DNA of 32,875 nt from Mesobacillus selenatarsenatis SF-1 (GTDB lineage: Bacteria; Bacillota; Bacilli; Bacillales; Cytobacillaceae), in NCBI RefSeq assembly GCF_000813125.1, contig NZ_BASE01000015.1, positions 1 to 32,875 of the forward strand. Direction: 5' to 3'. Both the position numbers and the translations under genes were made by a program. A model generated the notes under the pieces. The model had not been told where the DNA came from and ran no database searches. It saw only the letters and a list, made by a program, of their open reading frames with translations. Below, in pieces: positions 17,735 through 26,425 of this stretch (within the stretch, counting starts at the first letter, position 1; each line of letters begins with the position of its first letter).

Positions 17735-18127
17735 TCACCTCTCGCGAATTTCGGCCACGATGCCATCTTTCACAATAATAGTCTTTCCTGAAAGAAACTC
17801 ATCCCATTGGTCACCTACACTTACTTCGACGACACCCTGCAACTCCGTTTCTTTAATTTCACTCCCAAGCGGAAGAATATGTAGTTGTTCTATTTGAAAA
17901 TCCAGGAGCTTGATTTTTTCTTTATGGACTTTAATTTCTTGTTCAAAATGCTTCTTCAATGTTTCAGGGGAAAACTTCCTGGATTTTTCCAGCTTCTTCA
18001 ATTCAAATCTCAGTTGATCGCATTCTTTCTGCAGCTGAAGCTTTCTGGCGTGATATTTTTGGTGGATTCTTTCCTTGCTTTCTTCTGTCAGCACCTGTTT
18101 GACAATGATTGTTTGCAGTACCTTCAA
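17735..18127 (-). CDS. ylqD: YlqD family protein, function unknown
   Basis: A 130-residue cytoplasmic protein of a family conserved in Bacillaceae at this position but uncharacterised. Residues about 12-85 are highly charged and helical (KLQLQKECDQL, LKKLEKSRK, QEIKVHKEKIKLLDFQIEQL) and should form a coiled coil. The last 45 residues look like a small beta domain (GVVEVSVGDQW, KTIIVKDGIVAEI). The start is TTG with AAGGAGG 7 bases upstream; no in-frame ATG fits. It is preceded by the khpA terminator and a promoter, and overlaps the rimM ribosome site at its end. The context of 30S maturation and tRNA modification suggests a ribosome-linked role, but that is only guilt by association. Confidence 0.85.
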   Translation of the reverse strand: MKVLQTIIVKQVLTEESKERIHQKYHARKLQLQKECDQLRFELKKLEKSRKFSPETLKKHFEQEIKVHKEKIKLLDFQIEQLHILPLGSEIKETELQGVVEVSVGDQWDEFLSGKTIIVKDGIVAEIRER

Positions 18128-18262
18128 AGCATTTCCTCCTTAAAGCCAACCTTATCACAGCATTATTTTCCAGACCTTATTCAAGCTGGTTTTTCCAGTC
18201 CTTTTCAAGGCAGGTTCCAGATTACAATTACATCTTAAAACTCATCATTATTCCAAGTATCT

Positions 18263-18291
18263 ATTATACCTTAATTTCTACAAATAGAAAA
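18263..18291 (-). promoter_or_regulatory. Candidate promoter of ylqD-rimM-trmD
   Basis: A perfect TATAAT -10 (18263-18268) lies just after the khpA terminator. The -35 at 17-base spacing (TTTTCT) falls in the T-run of that terminator and is weak. The gene needs a promoter in this 160-base gap and no better match was seen. Confidence 0.4.
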
Positions 18292-18314
18292 AAGGAGGGT
18301 TACCCCTCCCTTTT
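18288..18314 (-). terminator. Intrinsic terminator of rpsP-khpA
   Basis: On the minus strand AAAAGGGAGGG, loop GTAA, CCCTCCTTTT (one G-U pair), followed by additional T residues and CTATTTG. It lies about 35 bases after the khpA stop. Confidence 0.88.
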
Positions 18315-18347
18315 CAAACAATCATATTGTATTATCATTTCTGATTG

Positions 18348-18590
18348 TTATTCGACGATTTCCAAGAAAATCTTCTTTTGCTGTGATGAACCTGCTGCAT
18401 AGACTACTGTTCGAATCGCCTTTGCAACGCGTCCCTGCTTACCAATTACTTTGCCCATATCACTTTTGTTGACGGAAAGCTTATAGGTAACGCGCTGATC
18501 CTCTTCATGTTCATTTACATGGACATCTTCAGGAAAATCAACAAGTGGCTTCACGATCGTCTCGATTAATTCTTTCATGGGCGTGTCCAC
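18348..18590 (-). CDS. khpA: RNA-binding KH-domain protein KhpA (YlqC)
   Basis: Small KH-domain protein of about 80 residues. It carries the RNA-binding loop GKQG at residues 50-53 (DMGKVIGKQGRVAKAIRTVV) and the terminal beta strand KKIFLEIVE. In Firmicutes KhpA pairs with KhpB/Jag and influences cell elongation and division through RNA binding. The given start is GTG 18590, two bases after the rpsP stop, with no good Shine-Dalgarno and probably coupled to rpsP. ATG 18578 (giving MKELIETIV) is equally possible and matches homologue lengths of about 76-81. The family is secure. Confidence 0.93.
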   Translation of the reverse strand: MDTPMKELIETIVKPLVDFPEDVHVNEHEEDQRVTYKLSVNKSDMGKVIGKQGRVAKAIRTVVYAAGSSQQKKIFLEIVE

Positions 18591-18592
18591 AA

Positions 18593-18865
18593 TTACTTGC
18601 TTAGCTTAGCGTTGTGGAATTTTTCCATGATACCTTGCTTAGAGAACAAGTTACGCACAGTATCAGATGGTTTTGCACCGTCGTTCAACCACTTAAGAAC
18701 TAACTCTTCGTTAAGTTCAACCTTCGCTGGTTGAGCAACCGGGTTGTAAGTTCCAATAGACTCGATGTAACGACCGTCACGTGGTGAACGGGAATCAGCT
18801 ACTACAATACGATAGAAAGGAGACTTTTTAGCTCCCATACGCTTTAAACGAATTTTTACTGCCAT
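18593..18865 (-). CDS. rpsP: 30S ribosomal protein S16
   Basis: S16 stabilises the 30S body. The 90-residue sequence ([26 protein letters not shown]... in the conserved first part, then [12 protein letters not shown] and [15 protein letters not shown]) matches B. subtilis S16 in length and content. The frame opens at 18898, but ATG 18865 has GGAGGTG 10 bases upstream and gives the conserved start. A good SigA-like promoter sits in the gap after ffh, so it is transcribed separately from ylxM-ffh and with khpA. Confidence 0.98.
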   Translation of the reverse strand: MAVKIRLKRMGAKKSPFYRIVVADSRSPRDGRYIESIGTYNPVAQPAKVELNEELVLKWLNDGAKPSDTVRNLFSKQGIMEKFHNAKLSK

Positions 18866-18904
18866 TTTAAATAAGCACCTCCGAATAGTTTCACACAAGA
18901 TAGA

Positions 18905-18933
18905 ATAATATCAAATTGAAAACAGCTTGTAAA
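18905..18933 (-). promoter_or_regulatory. SigA-like promoter of rpsP-khpA
   Basis: -35 TTTACA (18928-18933), 17-base spacer, -10 TATTAT (18905-18910) with TGA before it, giving an extended -10. Each hexamer has one mismatch. The -35 is one arm of an inverted repeat TGTAAAG-8-CTTTACA (18928-18949). Confidence 0.7.
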
Positions 18934-18974
18934 GGGTTTTTTCTTTACAGACTGAAAATTCCTGAATTTACAAA

Positions 18975-20327
18975 TTAAAAAGGATTGAACGGCATCTTGA
19001 AACCGCCTTTTTTCTTGCCTTTTTGCTGCATGTTCGTCATCTGCTTCATCATCTTTTTCATATCTTCGAACTGCTTAAGCAGACGGTTGACTTCCTGTAT
19101 GGATGTTCCGCTTCCCTTTGCAATCCGTTTCCGCCTGTTGGCGTTGATGATTTCCGGATGGGTCTTTTCGTTTGCTGTCATAGACTGAATGATCGCCTCG
19201 ACATGCGAAATCTGTTTTTCATCGATTTGAAGATTGTTCATGCCCTTGATCTTATTCGCACCGGGCATCATTTTTAGGATTTCATCCAACGGTCCCATCT
19301 TCCTTACCTGGCCAAGCTGGTCCAGGAAGTCATCAAGGGTAAATGATGCTGTACGCATTTTCTTCTCGAGCTCTTTCGCTTTTTCTTCATCGACGTTTGC
19401 CTGGGCCTTCTCGATTAGCGTAAGGACATCACCCATACCGAGAATTCTTGAAGCCATTCTTTCAGGGTGGAAAGCCTCTAGTGCATCAAGCTTTTCACCG
19501 AGACCGACAAATTTGATCGGGGTATTGGTAACAGCGCGGATTGACAGAGCCGCACCACCTCGAGTATCACCGTCAAGCTTTGTCAGGACGACACCAGTCA
19601 AGCCTAACTGTTCATTGAAGCTCTGGGCAACATTGACGGCATCCTGTCCTGTCATCGCGTCGACGACAAGGAAGATCTCATCAGGCTTTGAAAGCTCCTT
19701 GATCTGCTTAAGCTCATCCATCAAGTTTTCGTCAACATGAAGACGACCAGCTGTATCGATCAGAACATAGTCATTATGGTCTTCCTTCGCTTTGGCAATT
19801 GCCTGCTTTGCGATTTCAACAGGGCTGACCTGGTCTCCCAGTGAGAAAACTGGCATGCTCAATTGCTTGCCGAGCGTCTCAAGCTGCTTGATGGCAGCTG
19901 GACGATAGATATCCGCAGCTACAAGCAATGGCTTACGGTTGTATTTTTTACGCAGGAGATTCGCAAGCTTTCCGGTTGTAGTCGTTTTACCTGCACCTTG
20001 AAGTCCGACCATCATGATGACTGTCGGCGGGCGATTTGCGGCAGCGATCTTGCTTTGCTCGCCACCCATTAACTCGGTAAGTTCCTCTTTAACAACCTTT
20101 ATGACCTGCTGACCCGGCGTCAGGCTTTTTACAACCTCCTGGCCAACTGCCCTTTCAGTGACTTTCTTAACGAAGTCTTTTACAACTTTAAAGTTAACGT
20201 CAGCCTCAAGTAGAGCCAGACGGACCTCTCGCATCATTTCTTTTACATCCGCTTCAGATACCTTGCCTTTTCCGCGGATTTTTTGCATCGTATTTTGCAG
20301 TCGGTCGGCCAATCCTTCAAATGCCAT
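18975..20327 (-). CDS. ffh: Signal recognition particle protein Ffh (SRP54)
   Basis: GTPase that binds signal sequences together with the 6S/4.5S-like scRNA and docks with FtsY at the membrane. The N domain (about residues 1-85) precedes the G domain with GLQGAGKTTTTGKLA at about 108-122, DTAGRLHVD, and TKLDGDTRGGA. The methionine-rich M domain (about 300-450) ends MKKMMKQMTNMQQKGKKKGG, which forms the RNA- and signal-peptide-binding part. Length is 450 residues. ATG start with GGGAGG 8 bases upstream. It follows ylxM by 13 bases in the same unit. Confidence 0.98.
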   Translation of the reverse strand: MAFEGLADRLQNTMQKIRGKGKVSEADVKEMMREVRLALLEADVNFKVVKDFVKKVTERAVGQEVVKSLTPGQQVIKVVKEELTELMGGEQSKIAAANRPPTVIMMVGLQGAGKTTTTGKLANLLRKKYNRKPLLVAADIYRPAAIKQLETLGKQLSMPVFSLGDQVSPVEIAKQAIAKAKEDHNDYVLIDTAGRLHVDENLMDELKQIKELSKPDEIFLVVDAMTGQDAVNVAQSFNEQLGLTGVVLTKLDGDTRGGAALSIRAVTNTPIKFVGLGEKLDALEAFHPERMASRILGMGDVLTLIEKAQANVDEEKAKELEKKMRTASFTLDDFLDQLGQVRKMGPLDEILKMMPGANKIKGMNNLQIDEKQISHVEAIIQSMTANEKTHPEIINANRRKRIAKGSGTSIQEVNRLLKQFEDMKKMMKQMTNMQQKGKKKGGFKMPFNPF

Positions 20328-20340
20328 ATAATGTGCCTCC

Positions 20341-20670
20341 CTAGTCTAATTTCTCAAGCTCGGCTATCATATCATTAAAATCGTGGTTGTTTTCTCCATT
20401 GTCCATAAACTCTTTCATTTTTGAAATGAGCTCACTTCTTTTCTGGAATTTCTCGAACAACAACAGCTTCTCTTCGTACTCCTCAAGCATCGCTTCCGTC
20501 CGTTTGATGTTGTCGTATACAGCCTGCCGGCTAACATCATACTCTTCAGCAATTTCGCCGAGCGAATAGTCATCAAGATAGTATAGAGCCATATAACTGC
20601 TTTGTTTTGGAGTAAGCAATGCCTGATAAAAGTCATACAAATAATTCATGCGGTTCGTTTTCTCAAGCAT
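20341..20670 (-). CDS. ylxM: SRP-associated helix-turn-helix protein YlxM
   Basis: A 109-residue sigma-like HTH protein (UPF0122) always found next to ffh in Firmicutes. The HTH is visible in [33 protein letters not shown] at about residues 30-62, followed by a helical charged C-terminus. In Streptococcus the homologue modulates SRP-FtsY GTPase activity; that it does so here is an inference. ATG start with a GGGGGA ribosome site. It has a strong promoter and precedes ffh by 13 bases. Confidence 0.95.
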   Translation of the reverse strand: MLEKTNRMNYLYDFYQALLTPKQSSYMALYYLDDYSLGEIAEEYDVSRQAVYDNIKRTEAMLEEYEEKLLLFEKFQKRSELISKMKEFMDNGENNHDFNDMIAELEKLD

Positions 20671-20710
20671 TTGGATTCCCCCATGTTAAGTGAAATACCT
20701 TTACATTAAG

Positions 20711-20739
20711 AGTTTACACACGATCATCTTCCCTGTCAA
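20711..20739 (-). promoter_or_regulatory. SigA-type promoter of ylxM-ffh
   Basis: Perfect -35 TTGACA (20734-20739), 17-base spacer, -10 TAAACT (20711-20716), about 40 bases upstream of the ylxM ATG. Clearest promoter in the window by -35 and spacing. Confidence 0.8.
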
Positions 20740-20770
20740 GAAAAGTTCTTTACAGCGATTTGTTGGTATA

Positions 20771-21775
20771 TCAGGATTCCTCCGCTTCTTCCTCTTCCTC
20801 AACCAGGTCAGCGAACAATCCATAAACATATCTTTCAGCATCGAATTCCTGAAGATCATCCATTTTTTCGCCTAGTCCTACAAATTTAACCGGAATGTTC
20901 AGCTCATTGCGGATAGCTAGTACAATTCCGCCCTTCGCCGTTCCATCAAGTTTAGTCAGGACAATACCGCTCACATCAGTTGCTTCTTTGAAGGTTTTAG
21001 CCTGTATCAGAGCGTTCTGGCCAGTCGTTGCATCAAGCACAAGCAGGACTTCATGAGGAGCACCCGGAACCTCGCGCTCAATTACACGCTTTACCTTCTC
21101 AAGCTCCTTCATGAGATTAACCTTATTTTGCAATCTGCCGGCAGTATCGCAAATCAGAATATCTGCCTTTCGTGACTTCGCAGACTGGACAGCATCATAC
21201 ATAACAGCAGCGGGGTCAGAACCTTCTGCCTGCTTGATGACGTCGACACCAACGCGATCACCCCAGACCTCAAGCTGTTCGATTGCACCGGCGCGGAATG
21301 TATCTCCTGCCGCAAGAAGGACATTCTTTCCCTCACTTTTAAATTTATGGGCTAATTTGCCGATCGTCGTTGTTTTGCCGACACCATTGACACCGACGAA
21401 TAATATGACTGTCAACTCATCTTCCTGGATATTCAGCTCGAAGGATTCATCATCAGCCCCGGCCTCATAGATTTCTACTAGCTTCTCGGAAATAACAGAC
21501 TGAACGTCTTTCGTGTCCTGGATGTTGCGGCGCTTAACCTCTTTCTTGAGCTCCTCGACAAGTTCCATTACTGTGTCAAAACCTACATCTGCCTGGATCA
21601 AGATTTCTTCAAGTTCTTCGAAAAATTCTTCATCCACTTTCCGGTATCGTGATACTAGATCATTCACTTTGTTAGAGAAATTATCCCTTGTTTTCGTCAA
21701 GCCATCTCGGAATTTCTCTGTGACACTCTCAGTCTGTGTTGAAAACTTTTCTTTTAATTTCTTAAAAAAACTCAC
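20771..21775 (-). CDS. ftsY: SRP receptor GTPase FtsY
   Basis: Membrane-docking partner of Ffh. Of the 334 residues, the first 40 are a short basic/amphipathic segment in place of the long acidic A domain of enterobacteria, as in other Firmicutes. The NG domain has the Walker A GVNGVGKTT at about 128-136, DTAGRLQNK near 210 and TKLDGTAKGG near 270. The protein ends in an acidic tail (VEEEEEAEES). The start is GTG 21775 with AGGAAGG about 10 bases upstream. It follows smc after a 109-base gap with a hairpin, so its expression may be partly uncoupled from smc. Confidence 0.97.
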   Translation of the reverse strand: MSFFKKLKEKFSTQTESVTEKFRDGLTKTRDNFSNKVNDLVSRYRKVDEEFFEELEEILIQADVGFDTVMELVEELKKEVKRRNIQDTKDVQSVISEKLVEIYEAGADDESFELNIQEDELTVILFVGVNGVGKTTTIGKLAHKFKSEGKNVLLAAGDTFRAGAIEQLEVWGDRVGVDVIKQAEGSDPAAVMYDAVQSAKSRKADILICDTAGRLQNKVNLMKELEKVKRVIEREVPGAPHEVLLVLDATTGQNALIQAKTFKEATDVSGIVLTKLDGTAKGGIVLAIRNELNIPVKFVGLGEKMDDLQEFDAERYVYGLFADLVEEEEEAEES

Positions 21776-21811
21776 AGTCCCATCGCCTTCCTACTTTAAT
21801 TTCAAAAATAT

Positions 21812-21869
21812 CTCGTTCCGCTTCAATAATGGACCAGTTGCGGCTCCTGACTTCTCGAAACGGAACAAG
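21812..21869 (-). terminator. Terminator- or attenuator-like hairpin between smc and ftsY
   Basis: CTTGTTCCGTTTC pairs with GAAGCGGAACGAG on the minus strand (13 pairs, two G-U, arms at 21857-21869 and 21812-21824) around a 32-base loop, and is followed by ATATTTTTGAA. The large loop is unusual for a simple terminator. It could lower read-through into ftsY or act in mRNA processing. Confidence 0.5.
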
Positions 21870-21884
21870 TTGATTGCGTTTTTC

Positions 21885-24800
21885 TTATGTTTTCACTAGT
21901 TCTTTTGAATCCTCAAGCCGGACGGATACCAGCTTGGATACTCCTGATTCCTGCATGGTTACACCATATAGGACATCTGCTTCCTCCATTGTACCCTTAC
22001 GGTGTGTGATGACGATAAATTGTGTTTCATCACGGTATTTCTTCAGGTATTGAGCGAAACGGTATACATTGGCTTCATCCAATGCAGCCTCAACCTCATC
22101 AAGGATACAGAATGGTACTGGACGGACTTTCAGGATGGAGAACAATAAAGCAATCGCGGTCAACGCCCGTTCACCGCCAGATAATAGCCCGAGGTTTTGC
22201 AGCTTCTTCCCGGGAGGCTGGGCGACAATTTCGACCCCTGTGTTCAGCAGGTCTTCAGGCTGTGTCAGCCGCAGGTCCGCTCTTCCACCACCAAACAATG
22301 CCTGGAACACAGACTCAAAGTGTGAGCGGATGGCAGTGAATGTATGTTCAAATCGTTTTTTCATCTCATGGTCCATTTCCTCAATGACAAGGAATAATGT
22401 GTCCTTTGCTTCCTGGAGATCATTCCTCTGCTCCAACAGGAATTCATAACGCTCAGATACACGCTCGTATTCTTCAATCGCACCAAGATTTACCGTTCCC
22501 AGTTCCTCTATCGCCATTTTGATGAGCTTCACTCTTCTTCTAGCCTCATCAGCAGGAATTGACAAAGGATACTGTTCCTTTGCAGCTTCAAATGAAAGCA
22601 GGTATTCTTCGCGAAGATGTGCAAGCTTATTGTCCAATTCTACATCAAGCCTGTTCAGCTTCACTTCTTCGTCCTTGAGCACTTCATTAATGCCTTTAAG
22701 CAATCTCCTAAGCTCCTTGGATTCTAACTCCTGATCTTCCAGCTTATTCTGAAGGTCAAGCCGCTCACTTCTCCGTGAAGAAATAAGCTTAAGCGTTTCA
22801 TTTTTGTCCTGGAGCTTACTTTTTGCAGCTTCCTCCAGTTGCGTTTCCCCGGAGGAGCTATCGGTCATTTCAGAGGATAGAAGAGATAAATCTTCCTTAA
22901 GAACATCCAATTTTTCGGACTGCTCTTCTGCCTGTAAAACTGCAGAATCCAGCTTTTCCTTCACATGGAAAAGTTGTTCTTTCTTGGATGCCAGGCTGAT
23001 CTTCAATTCACTGATTTCCGAAATAAGAGTATCTTTGGAAGTAGAATTCGAGTTCTTCAGCTCAGTCAAACGCTCTATTTCTTTATCAAATTGAACAAGG
23101 CCCTGCCGATACTTAGCTAATAAGCCGTCGAGTTCAACCAGTCTGGATTCTAGCTTTTCCTTGTCTGAGTCGAGCTGGGTCTTTTCGGAATCGTATACCG
23201 ATAAGCGTTCATTGATATTCTTCTGCTCCAGCTCCACTTCACGCAAGTCACCCTTCAAGCTTTGCTGTTTAAAACGAAGCTCTTCTCCTGTTTTTCGCAG
23301 CTCTTCCAATCTTGCTTCACTGGCTTGCGTTTCAGCCTTCAATGATTTCACTTTCGATTCAAGCAAATTTGTCTTTTCTTCCATATCAGCTAGCTTATTT
23401 GTTAATTCTTCTAATTCGCCTTTACGGCTAAGCAATGAACTTGATTTTTGTTTTACTGCCCCTCCAGTCATAGACCCACCAGGATTGACCACATCTCCAT
23501 CAAGCGTGACGATTCTGCTGCGGTATTGCAGCATTTTGGCAATTTCATTGGCACCCTTTAAATCCCTGGCGATCACGACATTCCCAAGCAAGCTTTTTAC
23601 GACTTCAGCATACTTTTGATCAAATTGAATCAAATCAGCAGCAGTGCCGATATACGCACTGTTCCCTGAAAGAAGGGTGAGCTGTGTGGATGCCAGATAT
23701 TTGCCTTTGATGATGCTGAGCGGCAAGAAGGTTGCCCTGCCGAACGACTTTTGCTTTAGAAACTGGATGGCAGTTCTCGCATTCTCTTCGTTTTGGACAA
23801 CAATATGCTGCATTGCGCCGCCAAGAGCCGTTTCAATTGCCGTTTCATATTGCTTCGGAACATGGATTAACTCAGCAATCGCTCCCTCAATCCCCTGAAG
23901 ACGGGTGTCCCTGGCTTTCAGGACTTCTTTTACGCCCTGGAAAAAGCCCGAATAATCTTCTTCCATTTCTTCAAGCATTTCCTTCTTTGATTTAGCTTGC
24001 TGAAGGTACTGATATGCCTGATAGAGTGTTTTCTCTTGCTTCTCATAGGTATTTTTTAAAGATTCAAGCTTCTTCTGTTCTTCAAAATAGATCCTTGCCT
24101 GTTCCTCCAATTCCTGCTGTGAAGAAACGACCTTTTTCTCTATTTCTGCTTTCTTTTCATTGATTTCATCGCGAATCGAGACAAAGCGATCATTTTCATT
24201 GTCCAGCTTTGACCCTTTGGCTGCTTGCTGCTGCAGCTGCTGTTCTATATAGATTTTTTCATTTTTAGCGCCGGCCTGTTCGTTCAGCACCTCGATGTAG
24301 TCGCTTTTGATTGAATCGATTTTAAGCTCGACATCTTCACTGTAAAGCTTTAGTTGCTCCTGTTTCTCCTGAAGTTCTTTCTGAAGAGTAGAAGCTTCCA
24401 CTGATAATGCAGCTACAGATTCTTGGTACTCAGCCTTCTTTTTTTCCAGCAAGACAACAGCAGAAGTCAGTTCCTCGATATTCTTTTCGAGTTGACCTTT
24501 GTTCTGTGAAGCGTTCTTCTTTCGTTCCTTTAGGACTTCTCTTCTGCCTTCCAGCTTTTCAAGCTCCTCACTGGCATGCAAGAGCACGTTCTGCAAGTCG
24601 CTAACCGATTCATCAAGCGCTGCAAGCTGGTCTCTCATTTTTTCAATTTCTGCTTCTTTTTTCTGAAGGACTGCAGACTGCTTGATTTCATCTTCTTTAT
24701 GCTGCTCAAGCTGCTTGGACAGCTGTTCCCATCGGCCATGCAGGTCTTCGATTTCATAAGCAGTAAGCGCAACTTCAATCTGTTCAAGCTCTTCCTTTTG

Positions 24801-25451
24801 CTGTAGATAATCCTTTGCAATCGAAGCCTGGATCTTCAGCGGCTCTACCTGGCCTTCTAACTCGTGGATGATGTCTGTTACACGATTTAAGTTCTCCTGC
24901 GTTTCAAAAAGCTTACTTTCTGCTTTTTTCTTCCGGGATTTATATTTAAGGACACCAGCAGCTTCTTCAAATATCGTCCTGCGATCCTCCGGCTTGCTGT
25001 TGAGAATTTCTTCAACCCTGCCCTGACTGATGATGGAGAAAGCTTCACGGCCAAGTCCTGAGTCCATGAATAAATCAACAATATCCTTAAGTCTGCAGTT
25101 CTGTTTATTGATCAAATATTCACTGTCACCTGAACGGTAGACACGCCTTGTTACGCTCACTTCATTGTAATCGAGCGGCAATGATTGATCTTCGTTATCG
25201 AGGGTTAATGTTACTTCCGCAAAATTCAGCGGCTTCCGCGAATCACTTCCGGCAAAGATGATATCTTCCATTTTTGCGCCACGGAGCGACTTGGCTGATT
25301 GTTCCCCTAAAACCCAGCGGATGGAATCAGTAATATTGCTTTTCCCGCTTCCATTAGGACCAACGACAGCGGTCACACCAGGAACGAATTCTACTGAAAT
25401 CCTCTCGGCAAACGATTTAAAGCCGACCACATCTAATCGTTTTAAAAACAA
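21885..25451 (-). CDS. smc: Chromosome condensation and segregation ATPase Smc
   Basis: Core ATPase of the Smc-ScpAB condensin that compacts and helps separate chromosomes. Of the 1188 residues, the N-terminal head carries Walker A GPNGSGKSN at about 31-39. Two long coiled-coil arms (about 165-500 and 680-1000) flank a hinge with the GGSMTGGAV glycine cluster. The C-terminal head has the signature LLSGGERALTAIALLFSI and the Walker B CILDEVEAALDEAN. Similarity to B. subtilis Smc is continuous over the full length. The start is TTG 25451 (MFLKRLDVVGFKSF) with AAAGGGAG 7 bases upstream. It follows rnc after 206 bases that hold a palindromic repeat. Confidence 0.98.
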   Translation of the reverse strand: MFLKRLDVVGFKSFAERISVEFVPGVTAVVGPNGSGKSNITDSIRWVLGEQSAKSLRGAKMEDIIFAGSDSRKPLNFAEVTLTLDNEDQSLPLDYNEVSVTRRVYRSGDSEYLINKQNCRLKDIVDLFMDSGLGREAFSIISQGRVEEILNSKPEDRRTIFEEAAGVLKYKSRKKKAESKLFETQENLNRVTDIIHELEGQVEPLKIQASIAKDYLQQKEELEQIEVALTAYEIEDLHGRWEQLSKQLEQHKEDEIKQSAVLQKKEAEIEKMRDQLAALDESVSDLQNVLLHASEELEKLEGRREVLKERKKNASQNKGQLEKNIEELTSAVVLLEKKKAEYQESVAALSVEASTLQKELQEKQEQLKLYSEDVELKIDSIKSDYIEVLNEQAGAKNEKIYIEQQLQQQAAKGSKLDNENDRFVSIRDEINEKKAEIEKKVVSSQQELEEQARIYFEEQKKLESLKNTYEKQEKTLYQAYQYLQQAKSKKEMLEEMEEDYSGFFQGVKEVLKARDTRLQGIEGAIAELIHVPKQYETAIETALGGAMQHIVVQNEENARTAIQFLKQKSFGRATFLPLSIIKGKYLASTQLTLLSGNSAYIGTAADLIQFDQKYAEVVKSLLGNVVIARDLKGANEIAKMLQYRSRIVTLDGDVVNPGGSMTGGAVKQKSSSLLSRKGELEELTNKLADMEEKTNLLESKVKSLKAETQASEARLEELRKTGEELRFKQQSLKGDLREVELEQKNINERLSVYDSEKTQLDSDKEKLESRLVELDGLLAKYRQGLVQFDKEIERLTELKNSNSTSKDTLISEISELKISLASKKEQLFHVKEKLDSAVLQAEEQSEKLDVLKEDLSLLSSEMTDSSSGETQLEEAAKSKLQDKNETLKLISSRRSERLDLQNKLEDQELESKELRRLLKGINEVLKDEEVKLNRLDVELDNKLAHLREEYLLSFEAAKEQYPLSIPADEARRRVKLIKMAIEELGTVNLGAIEEYERVSERYEFLLEQRNDLQEAKDTLFLVIEEMDHEMKKRFEHTFTAIRSHFESVFQALFGGGRADLRLTQPEDLLNTGVEIVAQPPGKKLQNLGLLSGGERALTAIALLFSILKVRPVPFCILDEVEAALDEANVYRFAQYLKKYRDETQFIVITHRKGTMEEADVLYGVTMQESGVSKLVSVRLEDSKELVKT

Positions 25452-25497
25452 TATGGCTCTCCCTTTCCAGTTAATCTATTTCTCTAAGTTGTCATTC

Positions 25498-25617
25498 GAA
25501 AAGCGCAAGCGCCTTGTCCAGCCCCGACAAGCGCTGGAGGGCCGACCAGTGAAGTCGTTCTTTGACTTCATTGGTCGGACCGAAGCGACTCGAGGGGCTA
25601 GGCGCTGGAGCTAGACA
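25498..25617. repeat. Intergenic palindromic repeat element between rnc and smc
   Basis: A GC-rich block of about 120 bases unlike the A/T-rich spacers around it. The centre is a hairpin: 25542-25556 (CCGACCAGTGAAGTC) with 25564-25578 (GACTTCATTGGTCGG), one mismatch, loop of seven. Side hairpins include CTTGTC/GACAAG (25514-25532) with AGCG/CGCT extensions, and AGCG...CGCT on the right flank (25584-25605). AGCCCC and GGGGCT (25520-25525/25594-25599) also pair across the element. I recall very similar blocks (core GGCGCTTGCGCTTTTC and CTCGAGTCGCTTCGGTCC) in many intergenic regions of Bacillaceae, so it is probably a multicopy non-coding element. It contains no gene and no transposase. Confidence 0.75.
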
Positions 25618-25657
25618 ATTTTGAATTTTAGATGCATCTTCTTTTGTAAAAATCGTT

Positions 25658-26425
25658 CTATTTATCGTCCGTTTCCATATTCGCTTCCATATGGGACTTC
25701 AATTTCTCAAGTGCCATCTGTGCAGCATGCTGCTCTGCTTCTTTCTTCGAGCGCCCTGTCCCTGTTCCTAGTTCTTGCCCATTAAGGAAGACACGGGATT
25801 CGAATTCACGGCTGTGCGCAGGACCAATCTCCTTCATAATCCGATATTCAAGTGAGCCTGCACCATCCCGCTGTACGAGCTCCTGAAGCTGGCTCTTAAA
25901 ATCCATCACATGAGAAAAAGCACCGTCATTGATTTTTGGAAACACAATTTCTTCTAGAAAGGTAGTGACCGTTTCAATTCCCTTGTCCAAATATAAGGCA
26001 CCGATAAAGGCCTCGAAGACATCAGCCAAAAGAGCCGGCCTTGTCCTTCCGCCAGTCATTTCCTCTCCCTTGCCAAGCAATACGAGTTCACCAAAGGACA
26101 GCTCGTTGGCAAAGGCCACCAGCGATGGCTCACAAACTACAGCTGCGCGCAGCTTTGTAAGCTCTCCCTCACTCATCATTGGATACTTTTTATACAAGAA
26201 TTGGGATACAGTCAGTTCCAAAACAGCGTCACCAAGAAACTCTAGCCTCTCATTATCTTCGTGGGGCTTCCTGCGATGCTCATTCACATAGGATGAATGT
26301 GTAAAAGCTTGTTTTAAAAGCTTATCACTATCAAAATGAATACCAATATTATCCTGGAATTCTTTGAATTTCTGCTCCTTTGCGCGGATATTCTTTTTTT
26401 CTCTTTCTCTTCCATTGTTGCGCAT
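25658..26425 (-). CDS. rnc: Ribonuclease III
   Basis: Double-strand-specific endoribonuclease that processes rRNA precursors, scRNA and antisense duplexes. The catalytic domain (about residues 20-165) contains the signature [13 protein letters not shown] at 58-70 and the second acidic cluster [16 protein letters not shown]. The C-terminal double-stranded-RNA-binding domain (about 175-245) ends [19 protein letters not shown]. Length is 255 residues, near the 249 of B. subtilis. ATG start with AAGGTGG 8 bases upstream. It precedes smc and ftsY as in B. subtilis; the scRNA it processes is used by the Ffh encoded nearby. Confidence 0.97.
   Translation of the reverse strand: MRNNGREREKKNIRAKEQKFKEFQDNIGIHFDSDKLLKQAFTHSSYVNEHRRKPHEDNERLEFLGDAVLELTVSQFLYKKYPMMSEGELTKLRAAVVCEPSLVAFANELSFGELVLLGKGEEMTGGRTRPALLADVFEAFIGALYLDKGIETVTTFLEEIVFPKINDGAFSHVMDFKSQLQELVQRDGAGSLEYRIMKEIGPAHSREFESRVFLNGQELGTGTGRSKKEAEQHAAQMALEKLKSHMEANMETDDK

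Noticed and set aside
25498-25617. Insertion sequence remnant or CRISPR repeat in the rnc-smc spacer
   Set aside because: No transposase fragment, no spacer-repeat series; it is a single composite palindrome.
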